Position numbers and translations under genes: made by a program. The notes beneath the pieces were generated by a model. It did not search any database, was not told where the DNA came from, and saw only the letters and a program-made list of their open reading frames with translations. 64,000 nt of DNA from Pseudacidovorax sp. NFM-22 (GTDB taxonomy: Bacteria; Pseudomonadota; Gammaproteobacteria; Burkholderiales; Burkholderiaceae_C). The stretch is taken from assembly GCF_021401245.1 (NCBI RefSeq), contig NZ_JACBFY010000006.1:434001-498000 (forward strand), read 5' to 3'. Positions 51,641 to 60,371 of the stretch are shown in pieces (the stretch's first letter is position 1; every line of letters starts with the position of its first letter).

Positions 51641-52102
51641 TCAGGCCCGCAGCGCCTGCCAGACCCGCTCGATGGCCTGCCGGTAGGGCAGGGTGAAGCC
51701 GTCCAGCGCCTCGCCCTCCGTCAGCCAGCGGAAGTCGAAGACGAGGCCGTCCTCTTCCGGGCTGCCGTGGGCTGTGTGTTCGAAGCGCTCGGGCAGGGGC
51801 GCCTCGATGCGCATCAGGAACAGGTGCCACAGCTGCTCGTGCGTGTGGTCGTTGCCCTCGTGGCCGGCATCGCAATGACGCAGGAGCGTGCCCAGGGGTT
51901 GCAGCGGGCCGTCGAAGCGCAGGCCGGATTCCTCCAGCAGCTCGCGGCGCACGGCCTCTTCCGGCGACTCGCCAGGCTCGATGGTGCCCTTGACCAGCTG
52001 CATGCCCCGGTCGCCCGGATGGTGGAAGACCAGCAGCCGGCCGCGCGCGTCCACCACGCAGGCGCAGGCCTTGCCGACGGGCGTGGCAGCTGGCGCGCTC
52101 AT
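51641..52102 (-). CDS. NUDIX hydrolase
   Basis: 153 residues with the nudix box GTIEPGESPEEAVRRELLEESG intact. No additional domain; substrate not predictable (dinucleotide polyphosphates, ADP-ribose or oxidised nucleotides). The N-terminus GKACACVVDARGRLLVFHHPG is compatible with an RppH-unlike, small-molecule housecleaning enzyme. The gene follows yqeY by only 4 nt on the same strand, so the two are probably one transcript. Confidence 0.86.
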   Translation of the reverse strand: MSAPAATPVGKACACVVDARGRLLVFHHPGDRGMQLVKGTIEPGESPEEAVRRELLEESGLRFDGPLQPLGTLLRHCDAGHEGNDHTHEQLWHLFLMRIEAPLPERFEHTAHGSPEEDGLVFDFRWLTEGEALDGFTLPYRQAIERVWQALRA

Positions 52103-52106
52103 GCGA

Positions 52107-52553
52107 TCAGCCGGCCAGAGCAGCCTTGACGGCCGCGCTCACCTGGCCCATCTCGGCCTTGCCGGCCAGGCGTTGCTTGGCGGCGCCCATCACCTTGCCC
52201 ATGTCGCCAGGGCCGCTGGCGCCCAGCTCGGCCACGATGGCCTTCACTTCGGCAGCGATCTCGTCGGCGCCCAGGCGCTGCGGCAGGTAGGCCTCCAGAA
52301 CGACGACCTCGGCGGCTTCCTTGTCGGCCAGCTCGATGCGGCCGGCCTGGGTGAAGGCGGCGATGGAGTCCTTGCGCTGCTTGATCATCTTGTCGATCAC
52401 GGCCACGACGGCGGCGTCGTCCAGCTCGATGCGCTCGTCCACTTCCTTCTGCTTCATCGCGGCCAGCAGCAGGCGGATGGTGCCCAGGCGCTCGGCTTCC
52501 TTGGCGCGCATGGCGGTCTTCATGTCTTCGGTGATGCGGGCCTTGAGGCTCAT
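52107..52553 (-). CDS. yqeY: GatB/YqeY domain protein
   Basis: 148 residues, all-helical. Complete YqeY family match: LKARITEDMKTAMRAKE, RLGTIRLLLAAMKQKEVDER, KQRKDSIAAFTQAGR, YLPQRLGADEI and GDMGKVMGAAKQRLAGKAEMG (parts quoted). The domain is shared with GatB and may bind tRNA; role as a free protein unsettled. It commonly follows rpsU, as it does here (129 bp downstream of rpsU, with a terminator between). Confidence 0.92.
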   Translation of the reverse strand: MSLKARITEDMKTAMRAKEAERLGTIRLLLAAMKQKEVDERIELDDAAVVAVIDKMIKQRKDSIAAFTQAGRIELADKEAAEVVVLEAYLPQRLGADEIAAEVKAIVAELGASGPGDMGKVMGAAKQRLAGKAEMGQVSAAVKAALAG

Positions 52554-52588
52554 GGTGCGTCCTTGCTGGGTGAAGAAGAGGGAGTGGG

Positions 52589-52628
52589 AAAAAGACGAAA
52601 GCCGCGGCAGGTTTCCCCGGCGCGGCTT
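52589..52628 (-). terminator. Intrinsic terminator between rpsU and yqeY
   Basis: On the minus strand, AAGCCGCG (52628-52621) pairs with CGCGGCTT (52606-52599), and five T follow at 52593-52589. It ends rpsU transcripts or limits read-through into yqeY. Confidence 0.7.
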
Positions 52629-52682
52629 GCGTGGTGCGCGACCGGCGGCGTCGAGGACGTGCCGGCGTTGCCCGCGGATCGA

Positions 52683-52895
52683 TCAGTACAGCTTCTTGGG
52701 CAGCTGCATGCTGCGCACGCGCTTGTAGTGGCGCTTGACGGCCGCGGCCTTCTTGCGCTTGCGCTCGGCGGTCGGCTTTTCGTAGAACTCGCGGGCGCGC
52801 AGGTCGGTCAGCAGGCCGATCTTTTCGATGGTGCGCTTGAAGCGACGCAGTGCGACGTCGAAGGGCTCGTTTTCTTTAACGCGGATGGTGGTCAT
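52683..52895 (-). CDS. rpsU: 30S ribosomal protein S21
   Basis: 70 residues. S21 joins the 30S platform near the anti-Shine-Dalgarno and assists initiation. Full-length family match: [35 protein letters not shown] and the basic C-terminus [15 protein letters not shown]. The ATG at 52895 has no purine-rich Shine-Dalgarno. The 255 bp upstream (52896-53150) contain no gene I can recognise; they must hold the rpsU promoter. Confidence 0.96.
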   Translation of the reverse strand: MTTIRVKENEPFDVALRRFKRTIEKIGLLTDLRAREFYEKPTAERKRKKAAAVKRHYKRVRSMQLPKKLY

Positions 52896-53150
52896 TGATT
52901 CAAAGAGATGTTGAATTTGACCAGGGAAGATCGAGGCCCCCGGCCGGTGGTCCTCAACTCGAAAGATTTTGCGGCCCGCTGAGGGGTAGGCCAAAGTTAG
53001 CCGGCTAATGTAGCAGGTTTGGGGCTGCCGCTCAAGCTGCGTCGGGAGTCTGCCGGCCGTGCCCAGCGCGATGCTGGAGACGCTGGGGCCCGGGCGCTGC
53101 ACGCAGGCAAACCTGTGACGTCGTGCTGCGCCGGCAATGGTCCGGCGCGC

Positions 53151-54371
53151 TCAGCCCGCCTGCAGCGCCTGCGCGCAGGCATGGGCGCTGGCCCAGGCCC
53201 ACTGGAAGTTGTAGCCGCCCAGCCAGCCGGTCACGTCCACCGTCTCGCCGATGAAGAACAGGCCGGGCTGGCGCGCGGCTTCCAGGGTTTGCGAGGAGAG
53301 CTCGCGCGTGTCCACGCCGCCGGCCGTGACCTCGGCCTTCTTGTAGCCCTCGGTGCCGTCGGGCACCAATGACCAGCGGCTGATGCGCTCGGCCAGCCGG
53401 GCCAGTGACTTGTCGGCCGCCTCGTTGATGGGCCGCTGCAGGCCCGGGTCCTCGCCGGTCCAGGCGTCGGCCAGCCGTGAGGGCACCAGCGTCGCGAGTT
53501 CATTGGCCACCCGCTTGCGCGAATCGCGCTTCGCCTCGCTCAGGCGGGCCTGCACGTCGGTGCCGGGTGCAAAGTCCAGGGTCAGCGCCGTGCCGGGCTG
53601 CCAGTAGCTGGAGATCTGCAGGATGGCCGGGCCCGAGAGGCCGCGGTGCGTGAACAACAGGTCCTCGTCGAAGCGCATGCGCGCCTTGCCACTGCCGGTG
53701 CTGATGGCCACCGGCAGCGCCAGACCCGCCAGTTGCGCATAGGGCGCCCAGGCCTGGCCGCCGAAGGTCAGCGGCACCAGCGCGGGCCGCGGGGCGATGG
53801 TCTTCAGGCCGAACTGCGCGGCGATGCGCCAGCCGAAGTCGGTGGCGCCGATCTGCGGAATGGCCAGGCCGCCGGTGGCGATGACCAGCTGCGGCGCTTC
53901 CACCGGCCCGCGTGCGGTCTGCAGGCGGTAGCGGCCAGCCCCGGCGTCGAAGGCGACCCACTGCACGTCGCAGGGCTGCCAGCGCTCGACGTGGCCATCG
54001 GCGCATTCGGCCAGCAGCAGGTCGATGATCTGCTGCGAGGGCCCGTCGCAGAAGAGCTGGCCCTTGTGCTTCTCGTGCCAGGCGATGCCGTGGCGGTCCA
54101 CCAGGGCGATGAAGTCGGCCGGCGTGTAGCGGGCCAGGGCCGAGCGGCAGAAATGCGGGTTCTCGCCCAGGTAGTGGCGCTGCGGCGCGCGCGTGTCGAG
54201 TTCGCGGTTGGTGAAGTTGCAGCGGCCACCGCCGGAGATGCGAATCTTCTCGGCCACGCGCTCGGCATGGTCGATGAGCAGCACGCGCAGGCCGCGCTGG
54301 CCGGCCTGCGCCGCGCAGAAGAGGCCGGCGGCGCCGGCGCCGATGACGATGGCGTCGAAGGAAGAGGACAT
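53151..54371 (-). CDS. HI0933-family NAD(P)/FAD-dependent oxidoreductase
   Basis: 406-residue flavoprotein (YhiN/TIGR00275-like). N-terminal FAD dinucleotide-binding motif IGAGAAGLFCAAQAG, the hallmark ISGGGRCNFTN, then YKKAEVTAGGVD and the C-terminal FAD contact GETVDVTGWLGGYNFQWAWASA (parts quoted), after which family members end. Function in the cell is unknown. Start at 54371 is 5 residues before the Rossmann strand. No evident operon partner: cobA ends 43 nt upstream on the same strand and may be cotranscribed. Confidence 0.9.
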   Translation of the reverse strand: MSSSFDAIVIGAGAAGLFCAAQAGQRGLRVLLIDHAERVAEKIRISGGGRCNFTNRELDTRAPQRHYLGENPHFCRSALARYTPADFIALVDRHGIAWHEKHKGQLFCDGPSQQIIDLLLAECADGHVERWQPCDVQWVAFDAGAGRYRLQTARGPVEAPQLVIATGGLAIPQIGATDFGWRIAAQFGLKTIAPRPALVPLTFGGQAWAPYAQLAGLALPVAISTGSGKARMRFDEDLLFTHRGLSGPAILQISSYWQPGTALTLDFAPGTDVQARLSEAKRDSRKRVANELATLVPSRLADAWTGEDPGLQRPINEAADKSLARLAERISRWSLVPDGTEGYKKAEVTAGGVDTRELSSQTLEAARQPGLFFIGETVDVTGWLGGYNFQWAWASAHACAQALQAG

Positions 54372-54414
54372 GGGCCGCGCAGTATCGGCCCCACGGCGCC
54401 GCGCCGTGAGCCGC

Positions 54415-55227
54415 TCAGGTGCCGAAGCGCGAGGCGGCCGGCGCGCCGGCCGCTGCCATGCCGCGCAGCACGTCGCCCACCACGATGATGGACGGGCTGC
54501 CCAGGCCGCTCTGTGCGAGCTCGGTGACCAGCGTGCCCAGGGTGGCGACGATCTGCCGTTGCCGCGGCAGGCTGGCATGCTGCACCACCGCGACCGGCGT
54601 GGCGGCCGGCAGGCCGCCGGCCAGCAATTGCTGCTGGATGTGGGCCGCGCCGGCCACCCCCATGTAGATCACCAGCGTCAGCCGCGCGTCGCGCGCGGTC
54701 GCGGCCAGGGCCGCCCAGTCGGTGCTGTCGTGGCGGGCGCTGTCGGCCGCGCCGGTCTTGGCATGGCCGGTGACGAACACGACGCCCGCCGCATGGTCGC
54801 GGTGGGTCAGGGGCACGCCCAGGGCGGTGACGGCGGCCAGGCCGGCGGTGATGCCGTTGACCACTTCGCAGGCGATTCCGGCCTCGCGCAGATGCTCGAC
54901 CTCCTCGCCGCCGCGGCCGAAGACGAAGGGGTCGCCGCCCTTGAGGCGCACCACCGTCTCGCCCTCCTGCACGGCCGTGATCATCAGCTTCTCGATGAAG
55001 GCCTGGGGCGTGCTCTTGCAGCCGCCGCGCTTGCCGACGTGCACGATGCGCGCGTCGGGCCGGGCCCACTGCAGGATCTCGTCGTTGACCAGGTCGTCCA
55101 CCAGCAGCACGGTCGCGGCCTGGATGGCCTTCACGGCCTTGAGGGTGAGCAGTTCCGGATCGCCGGGCCCCGCACCGACGAGGGTGCAGCGGCCGAGGGG
55201 GCGGGAGGCGTTCGTGGGCGTGTTCAT
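54415..55227 (-). CDS. cobA: Uroporphyrinogen-III C-methyltransferase
   Basis: 270-residue single-domain SUMT. It uses two S-adenosylmethionine to make precorrin-2, the branch point to siroheme (cofactor of nitrite and sulfite reductases) and cobalamin. Motifs: LVGAGPGDPELLTLKA, VGKRGGCKSTPQ, VRLKGGDPFVFGRGGEE and NGITAGLAA. There is no CysG-type dehydrogenase/chelatase extension. Start overlaps the ybiB stop (ATGA). Location at the end of the nitrate-assimilation operon suggests it serves siroheme supply for nitrite reductase. Confidence 0.94.
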   Translation of the reverse strand: MNTPTNASRPLGRCTLVGAGPGDPELLTLKAVKAIQAATVLLVDDLVNDEILQWARPDARIVHVGKRGGCKSTPQAFIEKLMITAVQEGETVVRLKGGDPFVFGRGGEEVEHLREAGIACEVVNGITAGLAAVTALGVPLTHRDHAAGVVFVTGHAKTGAADSARHDSTDWAALAATARDARLTLVIYMGVAGAAHIQQQLLAGGLPAATPVAVVQHASLPRQRQIVATLGTLVTELAQSGLGSPSIIVVGDVLRGMAAAGAPAASRFGT

Positions 55228-56132
55228 GCGTGGGCAGCCAGATGGCGGATGTGCGCGACCTGGGCGGCGATCGCTTCGGGAAGAGGCAGTTCGCCCGCCA
55301 GCACGCGGCGGGTGTAGGCGGCGGTGACGGCGGCGTCCAGTTCGGCGGGCAGGCCCGGGATCTCGGCCAACGTGCCCGGCTGCTGCGTCTGCAGCGGCTG
55401 GCGCTGGCCGCGCACGAAGCCTTCGATGTGCAGCGTGCGGCGCGGGTCCACCACCACCTCGCCTTCGAGGCCGCGCGAGAGCATGGCCGTCATGCCCAGC
55501 AGCTCGAACAGCTCGGTCATCACCGTGCCGAAGGCGGGATGGGTGTAGCTGCCCACCACCACCGCCGGGCCGGCCACCGGCTGCATCAGCTTGACCACGC
55601 TGTGGCCCGCGTTGCGCAGGCCGACCACGCGGCGCACCTCCAGCAGGCGCTTGAGGCCGGGATGCAGCAGGCCGGTGTCGACCACGGCGATCTGGCCGGC
55701 GTCCAGCGGCGTCAGCGTCGTCGCTTCGGCATGGCCCAGTTCGGCCAGCACCTCGGCGGCCGTGACCCGGCTGCTTTCGGTGCGGCTGCCGTGCACCAGC
55801 ACCGGCAGGCCTTCGCGGGCCAGCAGCAGCGCCAGCAGGGGCGTGAGCACCGGCAGACGGCGCGCGCCGTTGTAGCTGGGCAGCACGACCACCGGGCCGG
55901 CCAGGCTCTGCACGCAGGCCAGCCGCGCATGGGTGGCGTCGAGGAAGCCGGCCATCTCCTGCGTGGTCTCGCCCTTGACGCGCATGGCCAGGCAGAAGGC
56001 GCCGATCTCCAGGTCGGTGACGCTGCCGTCCAGCACCTGGCCGAAGAGGTCCGCCGCCTGTTCGCGGGCGAGGGGCTTCGCACCGCGGGCGCCGCGGCCG
56101 ATGTCCTTGATGTAGTGCGCAATGCTTCCCAT
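55224..56132 (-). CDS. ybiB: YbiB (TrpD2-type) nucleic-acid-binding protein
   Basis: 302 residues with the anthranilate phosphoribosyltransferase fold but without TrpD activity; E. coli YbiB (TrpD2) binds nucleic acids and is LexA-regulated. Features: HYIKDIGRGARGAKPLAREQA, AFCLAMRVKGETTQEMAGFLDA, VVLPSYNGARRLPVLTPLLALLLA and LRNAGHSVVKLMQP (parts quoted). It sits between nasA (47 nt) and cobA (4-nt overlap), so it is a member of the nitrate operon for no obvious metabolic reason; this placement is, to my knowledge, frequent in Comamonadaceae. Confidence 0.88.
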   Translation of the reverse strand: MGSIAHYIKDIGRGARGAKPLAREQAADLFGQVLDGSVTDLEIGAFCLAMRVKGETTQEMAGFLDATHARLACVQSLAGPVVVLPSYNGARRLPVLTPLLALLLAREGLPVLVHGSRTESSRVTAAEVLAELGHAEATTLTPLDAGQIAVVDTGLLHPGLKRLLEVRRVVGLRNAGHSVVKLMQPVAGPAVVVGSYTHPAFGTVMTELFELLGMTAMLSRGLEGEVVVDPRRTLHIEGFVRGQRQPLQTQQPGTLAEIPGLPAELDAAVTAAYTRRVLAGELPLPEAIAAQVAHIRHLAAHA

Positions 56133-56179
56133 GGGTGCCTGGATTGTCCCGCAGCGCTTATGCCGGAATGCGCGGGCGC

Positions 56180-59014
56180 TTATGCCGCCTGGCGGTGCAG
56201 GCGCACTGGCGTCTCGCGCACCATGCGACGCAGTTCGGGCACGCAGGAGCCGCAGTTGGTGCCGCAGCGCAGCGTCTGCTGCAGGCTGGACAGTCGCGCG
56301 GCCTCGCTGCCGTCGCAGGCGGCCAGGTGGCCGGCGATGTCCTGTTCGGCCACGCCGAAGCAGTTGCACACGGTCTTGCCGCGCGACACCACGGCCACCG
56401 GCGGCGTGGCCTGGTAGGAGAGCAGGCGCCGGCCGAAGTCCTGCGCCGGCAGGCGGTCCTGGATCAGGGTCTTGAGCCAGCCCTCGGCCCGCGTGTCGCC
56501 GGCCAGCAGCACGGCGCGCACGTGCGCCAGTTCGCCGTCGCGCTGCAGCCGCACGGCGCGGCGGTGGCCCCGGGCGGGGTCGGCGTAACGCAGGGCCTGG
56601 CCGTCGCCCAGGCCGAGCAGGGCCTCGATGCGGTCCACCAGTGCGGCCGGTGGCGGCGCATCGGCCGCGGCGCGCAGCAGCACGCCGCCTTCGCCGCCGC
56701 CGGCACCTTCGTCGCCGAAGGGCACGCAGCTGACGAAGCGCAGGTCGCGCGCCGCCTCGCGCAATGCCTGCCGCACGGCCAGCGCCCGGTCGGCCGGCAG
56801 CCAGGCGATGCCCAGCAGCGTCCAGGGCAGGGCCGCGCGGCGGATGCGCACGGCCGCATGCTTGAGCTCGGGCTGCTTGGAGGTGGGGCAGAAGGCGGGC
56901 GTCGTCAGGCCGTTGACGCCGGTCATCTCGCGGCCCTGCGCATCCCGGCCGCCGAGGAACTCCTCGCCCCAGTGCATGGCGAGGAAGGTCTGCGCTGGCG
57001 CCAGCGTGGCATCGGGCTGCACCGGCAGCACCGCGCTGCCGCGGCGGGAGCTGACCTCGACCAGGTCGCCGGCCGCCAGGCCTTCGCGGGCCATGTCCTG
57101 CGGCGTCATCTGCAACGCCGGCTCGGCCACATGGCCGAACAGCCGGCCCAGCGTGCCGGTGCGGCTCATGCCATGCCATTGGTCGCGCAGGCGGCCGGTG
57201 TTGAGGGAATAGGGCCAGTCGGCGTCGCGCGCTTCGGCCAGCGGGCGCCAGGGCTCGGGGCTGAAGCGGGCGCGGCCGTCCGGCGTGGCGAAGACGCCGT
57301 CCTGGTAGAGGCGCGCCGTGCCGGCCGCTTGCCCTTCGGGCATGGGCCACTGCTGCGGGCCGAGTTCGTCCAGCAGGGCGTAGGAAAGGCCGGTGATGTC
57401 CAGGTCGCGGCCACGGGTGGTGGCGCGGTGCTCGTTCCAGACCTGCTCGGGCGTGTCGTAGGCGGTGAGGGTGGGCATGGCGGGTGCCCGTGCCTGCAGG
57501 GCCAGCCGCGATTGCAGCCGCTGGCCGAAGTCGGCCGCGATGGCCCAGTCGTGGCGTGCCTCGCCCGGCGCCGCGACGGCGGGCCGCACGCGGGAGATGC
57601 GCCGCTCGCTGTTGGTGACCGTGCCGTCCTTCTCGCCCCAGGTGGTGGCGGGCAGCAGCAGGTCGGCGTAGGCGGCGGTGGCGGTGGTGGCGAAGGCCTC
57701 CTGCAGCACCACGAATTCGCAGCGCTCCAGGGCCCGGCGCACCAGCGCCTGGTCGGGCATGGACTGGGCCGGGTTGGTGCAGGCGATCCACAGCGCGCGC
57801 ACCCGGCCTTCGGCGGCGGCGCGGAACATCTCGATGGCGCTCAGGCCCGGCGTGGCCGGGACGGCGGGCACGCCCCAGAAGGCGGCCACCTCGGCCCGGT
57901 GCGCGGCATTGGCCATGTCGCGGTGGGCCGGCAGCAGGTTCGACAGGCCGCCCACCTCGCGCCCGCCCATGGCATTGGGCTGGCCGGTGAGCGAGAAGGG
58001 ACCGGCACCCGGTTGGCCGATCTGGCCGGTGGCCAGGTGCAGGTTGATGAGCGCGGCGTTCTTGTCGGTGCCGTGCGAGGACTGGTTCAGGCCCATGCAG
58101 TAGAGGCTGAGCGTGGGCGCACGATGCGCCACATCGCCGCTGCCGCCGGTGGCGAAGAGCCGTGCGGCCTGCACGATGTCGGCCACGGCCAGGCCGCAGA
58201 CCTCGGCCACGCGCTCGGGCGTGCAGTCCTGCACCGTCTCGCGCAGCGCTTCGAAGCCCTGGGTGTGGGCGGCGATGAAGGCGGCGTCGGTCCAGCCCTC
58301 GCGCAGCATCACATGCAGCAGGCCGTGGAAGAGCATCACGTCGCTGCCCGGTTGCAGCGCCAGGTGCAGGTCGGCGATCTCGCAGGTGTCGGTGCGGCGC
58401 GGGTCGACCACCACGATCTTCATGGCCGGGTTGGCGCGCTTCGCTTCCTCGATGCGGCGGAAGAAGATGGGATGGGCCCAGGCCGTGTTGCTGCCGGCGA
58501 TGAACAGGCAGCCGGCGTCCTTCACGTCGTCGTAGCAGGCGGGCGGGGCGTCGGCGCCCAGCGTCTTCTTGTAGCCGGCCACGGCGCTGCTCATGCACAG
58601 GCGCGAGTTGGTGTCGAGGTTGTTGGTGCCGACGAGGCCCTTGGCCAGCTTGTTGAAGACGTAGTAGTCCTCGGTGAGGAGCTGGCCCGAGAGGTAGAAG
58701 CCCACCGCGTCGGGGCCGTCCTCGGCGATCACGCGGGCGAAGCGATCCGCGGCCAGGTCCAGCGCCTCGTTCCAGCCGATGGGCTGGGGCATCGCGCCGC
58801 GCGCCGGTCGCAGCGCCGGTGCCAGCAGCCGCACCTGCTGCGCGATGGCGGGCGATGCCGTCAGGTGCAGCGTGCTGCCCTTGGTGCACAGGCGGCCGAA
58901 GTTGGCGGGATGCGAGGGGTCGCCGCGCACGCCGGTGATGCGGTCGCCTTTGGTCTGGATCACCACACCGCAGCCCACGCCGCAGTAGGGGCAGGTGGAT
59001 TTCGTTTCAGACAT
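56180..59014 (-). CDS. nasA: Assimilatory nitrate reductase, catalytic subunit
   Basis: 944-residue cytoplasmic molybdenum enzyme reducing nitrate to nitrite. N-terminal [4Fe-4S] ligands CPYCGVGC and later GRLCTKG; bis-MGD molybdopterin domain with SNTAWAHPIFF, GLNQSSHGTDKNAALINLHLATGQIG and the dinucleotide-binding domain with SLNTGRLRDQWHGMSRTG (parts quoted). The C-terminus (about 860-930) is a BFD-like [2Fe-2S] domain: CNCFGV and CGTNCGSC, as in Klebsiella NasA, which suits electrons from an NAD(P)H/FAD partner. That partner is probably the flavoprotein gene just upstream. The ATG at 59014 lies inside the end of a 38-codon ORF that duplicates its first 16 codons. Confidence 0.95.
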   Translation of the reverse strand: MSETKSTCPYCGVGCGVVIQTKGDRITGVRGDPSHPANFGRLCTKGSTLHLTASPAIAQQVRLLAPALRPARGAMPQPIGWNEALDLAADRFARVIAEDGPDAVGFYLSGQLLTEDYYVFNKLAKGLVGTNNLDTNSRLCMSSAVAGYKKTLGADAPPACYDDVKDAGCLFIAGSNTAWAHPIFFRRIEEAKRANPAMKIVVVDPRRTDTCEIADLHLALQPGSDVMLFHGLLHVMLREGWTDAAFIAAHTQGFEALRETVQDCTPERVAEVCGLAVADIVQAARLFATGGSGDVAHRAPTLSLYCMGLNQSSHGTDKNAALINLHLATGQIGQPGAGPFSLTGQPNAMGGREVGGLSNLLPAHRDMANAAHRAEVAAFWGVPAVPATPGLSAIEMFRAAAEGRVRALWIACTNPAQSMPDQALVRRALERCEFVVLQEAFATTATAAYADLLLPATTWGEKDGTVTNSERRISRVRPAVAAPGEARHDWAIAADFGQRLQSRLALQARAPAMPTLTAYDTPEQVWNEHRATTRGRDLDITGLSYALLDELGPQQWPMPEGQAAGTARLYQDGVFATPDGRARFSPEPWRPLAEARDADWPYSLNTGRLRDQWHGMSRTGTLGRLFGHVAEPALQMTPQDMAREGLAAGDLVEVSSRRGSAVLPVQPDATLAPAQTFLAMHWGEEFLGGRDAQGREMTGVNGLTTPAFCPTSKQPELKHAAVRIRRAALPWTLLGIAWLPADRALAVRQALREAARDLRFVSCVPFGDEGAGGGEGGVLLRAAADAPPPAALVDRIEALLGLGDGQALRYADPARGHRRAVRLQRDGELAHVRAVLLAGDTRAEGWLKTLIQDRLPAQDFGRRLLSYQATPPVAVVSRGKTVCNCFGVAEQDIAGHLAACDGSEAARLSSLQQTLRCGTNCGSCVPELRRMVRETPVRLHRQAA

Positions 59015-59123
59015 GGCTCGACAGGGACAGGCTGCGGTGTTCACATGCGCCGCGAAGCGGACCGCCGCAGGCGTGTCCGCAGCCCACGCCGCAGCAGGGG
59101 CAGGTGGAGCGCGTCTCAGCCAT
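59007..59123 (-). CDS. 38-codon Cys-rich ORF, duplicate of the nasA start
   Basis: A short ORF lying exactly between the FAD-oxidoreductase gene and nasA. Its ATG overlaps the oxidoreductase stop (ATGGCTGA) and its stop overlaps the nasA start (ATGTCTGA). The first 16 codons read AETRSTCPCCGVGCG after Met, against SETKSTCPYCGVGCG in nasA, and 41 of the first 48 bases are identical. The remainder is unrelated to nasA. Six of 38 residues are Cys. It may be a remnant of a partial tandem duplication, a coupling leader peptide, or a real small Fe-S peptide; the sequence does not decide. Confidence 0.4.
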   Translation of the reverse strand: MAETRSTCPCCGVGCGHACGGPLRGACEHRSLSLSSHV

Positions 59124-60333
59124 GGACGGGCTCCCCGAAGATCAGCTGCTCGCGCAGCCCCGCCACGCTGCGGCCTTCGCGCAGCAGGTCCAGGTACCAG
59201 CCGCCGCCCTCGGCGTCGCCGTAGAGGCAGGCGCCGACCAGCCGCTCGTCCTTGAGCACCAGCTTGCGGTAGACGCCGCCTTCGGGGTCGCGCAGCACCA
59301 GCTGCTCGGTGCCCTCGCCGCCCATGAAGTCGCCGGCCGACAGCAGCTCGACGCCCGTGACCTTGAGCTTGGCTGAGACGGTGCTGCCCTCGTAGCGGCC
59401 GATGCCCATCTGCGCCAGGTGGTTGGCCGCCACGCGGCCCTGCTCGAACAGCGGCGCCACCAGGCCGTAGGCCACGCCGCGGTGCTGGGCGCATTCGCCC
59501 ACGGCGTAGATGCGGCCGTCGGTGACGGTCTGCAGCGTGTCGCTGACGACGATGCCGCGTTCGCAATGCAGGCGCATCTGCTGCGCCAGCGCGATGTGCG
59601 GCCGGATGCCGATGGCCATCACCACCAGGTCGGCCGGCAGTTCGCTGCCATCCGTCAGGCGCACCGCGCGCACGCGGCCCTGGCCGTCGTCCAGCAGCGC
59701 CTCGGTCTGTGCGCCCAGGCGGAAGTTCAGGCCCTGCTGCGTTTCCAGCGTCTGGCGCAGCAGCGTGGCGGCCTCGGCGTCGAGCTGGCGCTCCATCAGC
59801 CAGTCGTTGCGGTGCACCACGGTCACGGCCATGCCGCGCCGGGCCAGGCCGCTGGCGGCCTCCAGCCCCAGCACGCCGCCGCCGATCACCACGGCATGGC
59901 GGTGCGTGCGGGCGGCCTCGATCATGGCCTCGGTGTCGGCGATGTCGCGGTGGGCCAGCACGCCGCGCAGGCCCGCGCCCGGCACCGGCAGCAGCACGGG
60001 CTGCGAGCCGGTGGCCAGCAGCAGCCGGTCGTAGGCGGCCTCGGTGCCGTCGTCGGCGCGCACGATGCGGCGGGCGCGGTCCACCTGCGTGAGGGTGCGG
60101 CCAGCATGCAGGGTGATGCCCTGCTCGCGGTACCAGTCCCAGTCGTTCAGCACGATGTCCTGCAGGCTGCGCTCGCCGGCCAGCACCGGCGACAGCAGGA
60201 TGCGGTTGTAGTGCGGATGCGGCTCGGCGCCGAACACCGTGATGTCGTAGAGGCCCGGCGCGATGGCCAGCAACTCCTGCACCGTGCGCATGCCGGCCAT
60301 GCCGTTGCCGATCACCACCAGTTTCTGCCGCAT
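59116..60333 (-). CDS. NAD(P)H/FAD-dependent oxidoreductase, NirB N-terminal-like (nitrate reductase electron donor)
   Basis: 405 residues: FAD motif VVIGNGMAGMRTVQELL, HPHYNRILLSPVLAG, LLLATGSQPVLLPVPG, NAD motif VVIGGGVLGLEAASGLARRG, and YAVGECAQHRG. This corresponds to the N-terminal flavin half of NirB and to NasC of Klebsiella-type systems (NADH to FAD to NasA). The siroheme/Fe-S half of NirB is absent, so it is not a nitrite reductase. Its position directly before nasA suggests it feeds electrons into NasA. Its stop overlaps the small Cys-rich ORF. Confidence 0.86.
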   Translation of the reverse strand: MRQKLVVIGNGMAGMRTVQELLAIAPGLYDITVFGAEPHPHYNRILLSPVLAGERSLQDIVLNDWDWYREQGITLHAGRTLTQVDRARRIVRADDGTEAAYDRLLLATGSQPVLLPVPGAGLRGVLAHRDIADTEAMIEAARTHRHAVVIGGGVLGLEAASGLARRGMAVTVVHRNDWLMERQLDAEAATLLRQTLETQQGLNFRLGAQTEALLDDGQGRVRAVRLTDGSELPADLVVMAIGIRPHIALAQQMRLHCERGIVVSDTLQTVTDGRIYAVGECAQHRGVAYGLVAPLFEQGRVAANHLAQMGIGRYEGSTVSAKLKVTGVELLSAGDFMGGEGTEQLVLRDPEGGVYRKLVLKDERLVGACLYGDAEGGGWYLDLLREGRSVAGLREQLIFGEPVHG

Positions 60334-60371
60334 CCTCGTCTCCTGCGTGCCGTGATCCCGCGTGGCGCCCC

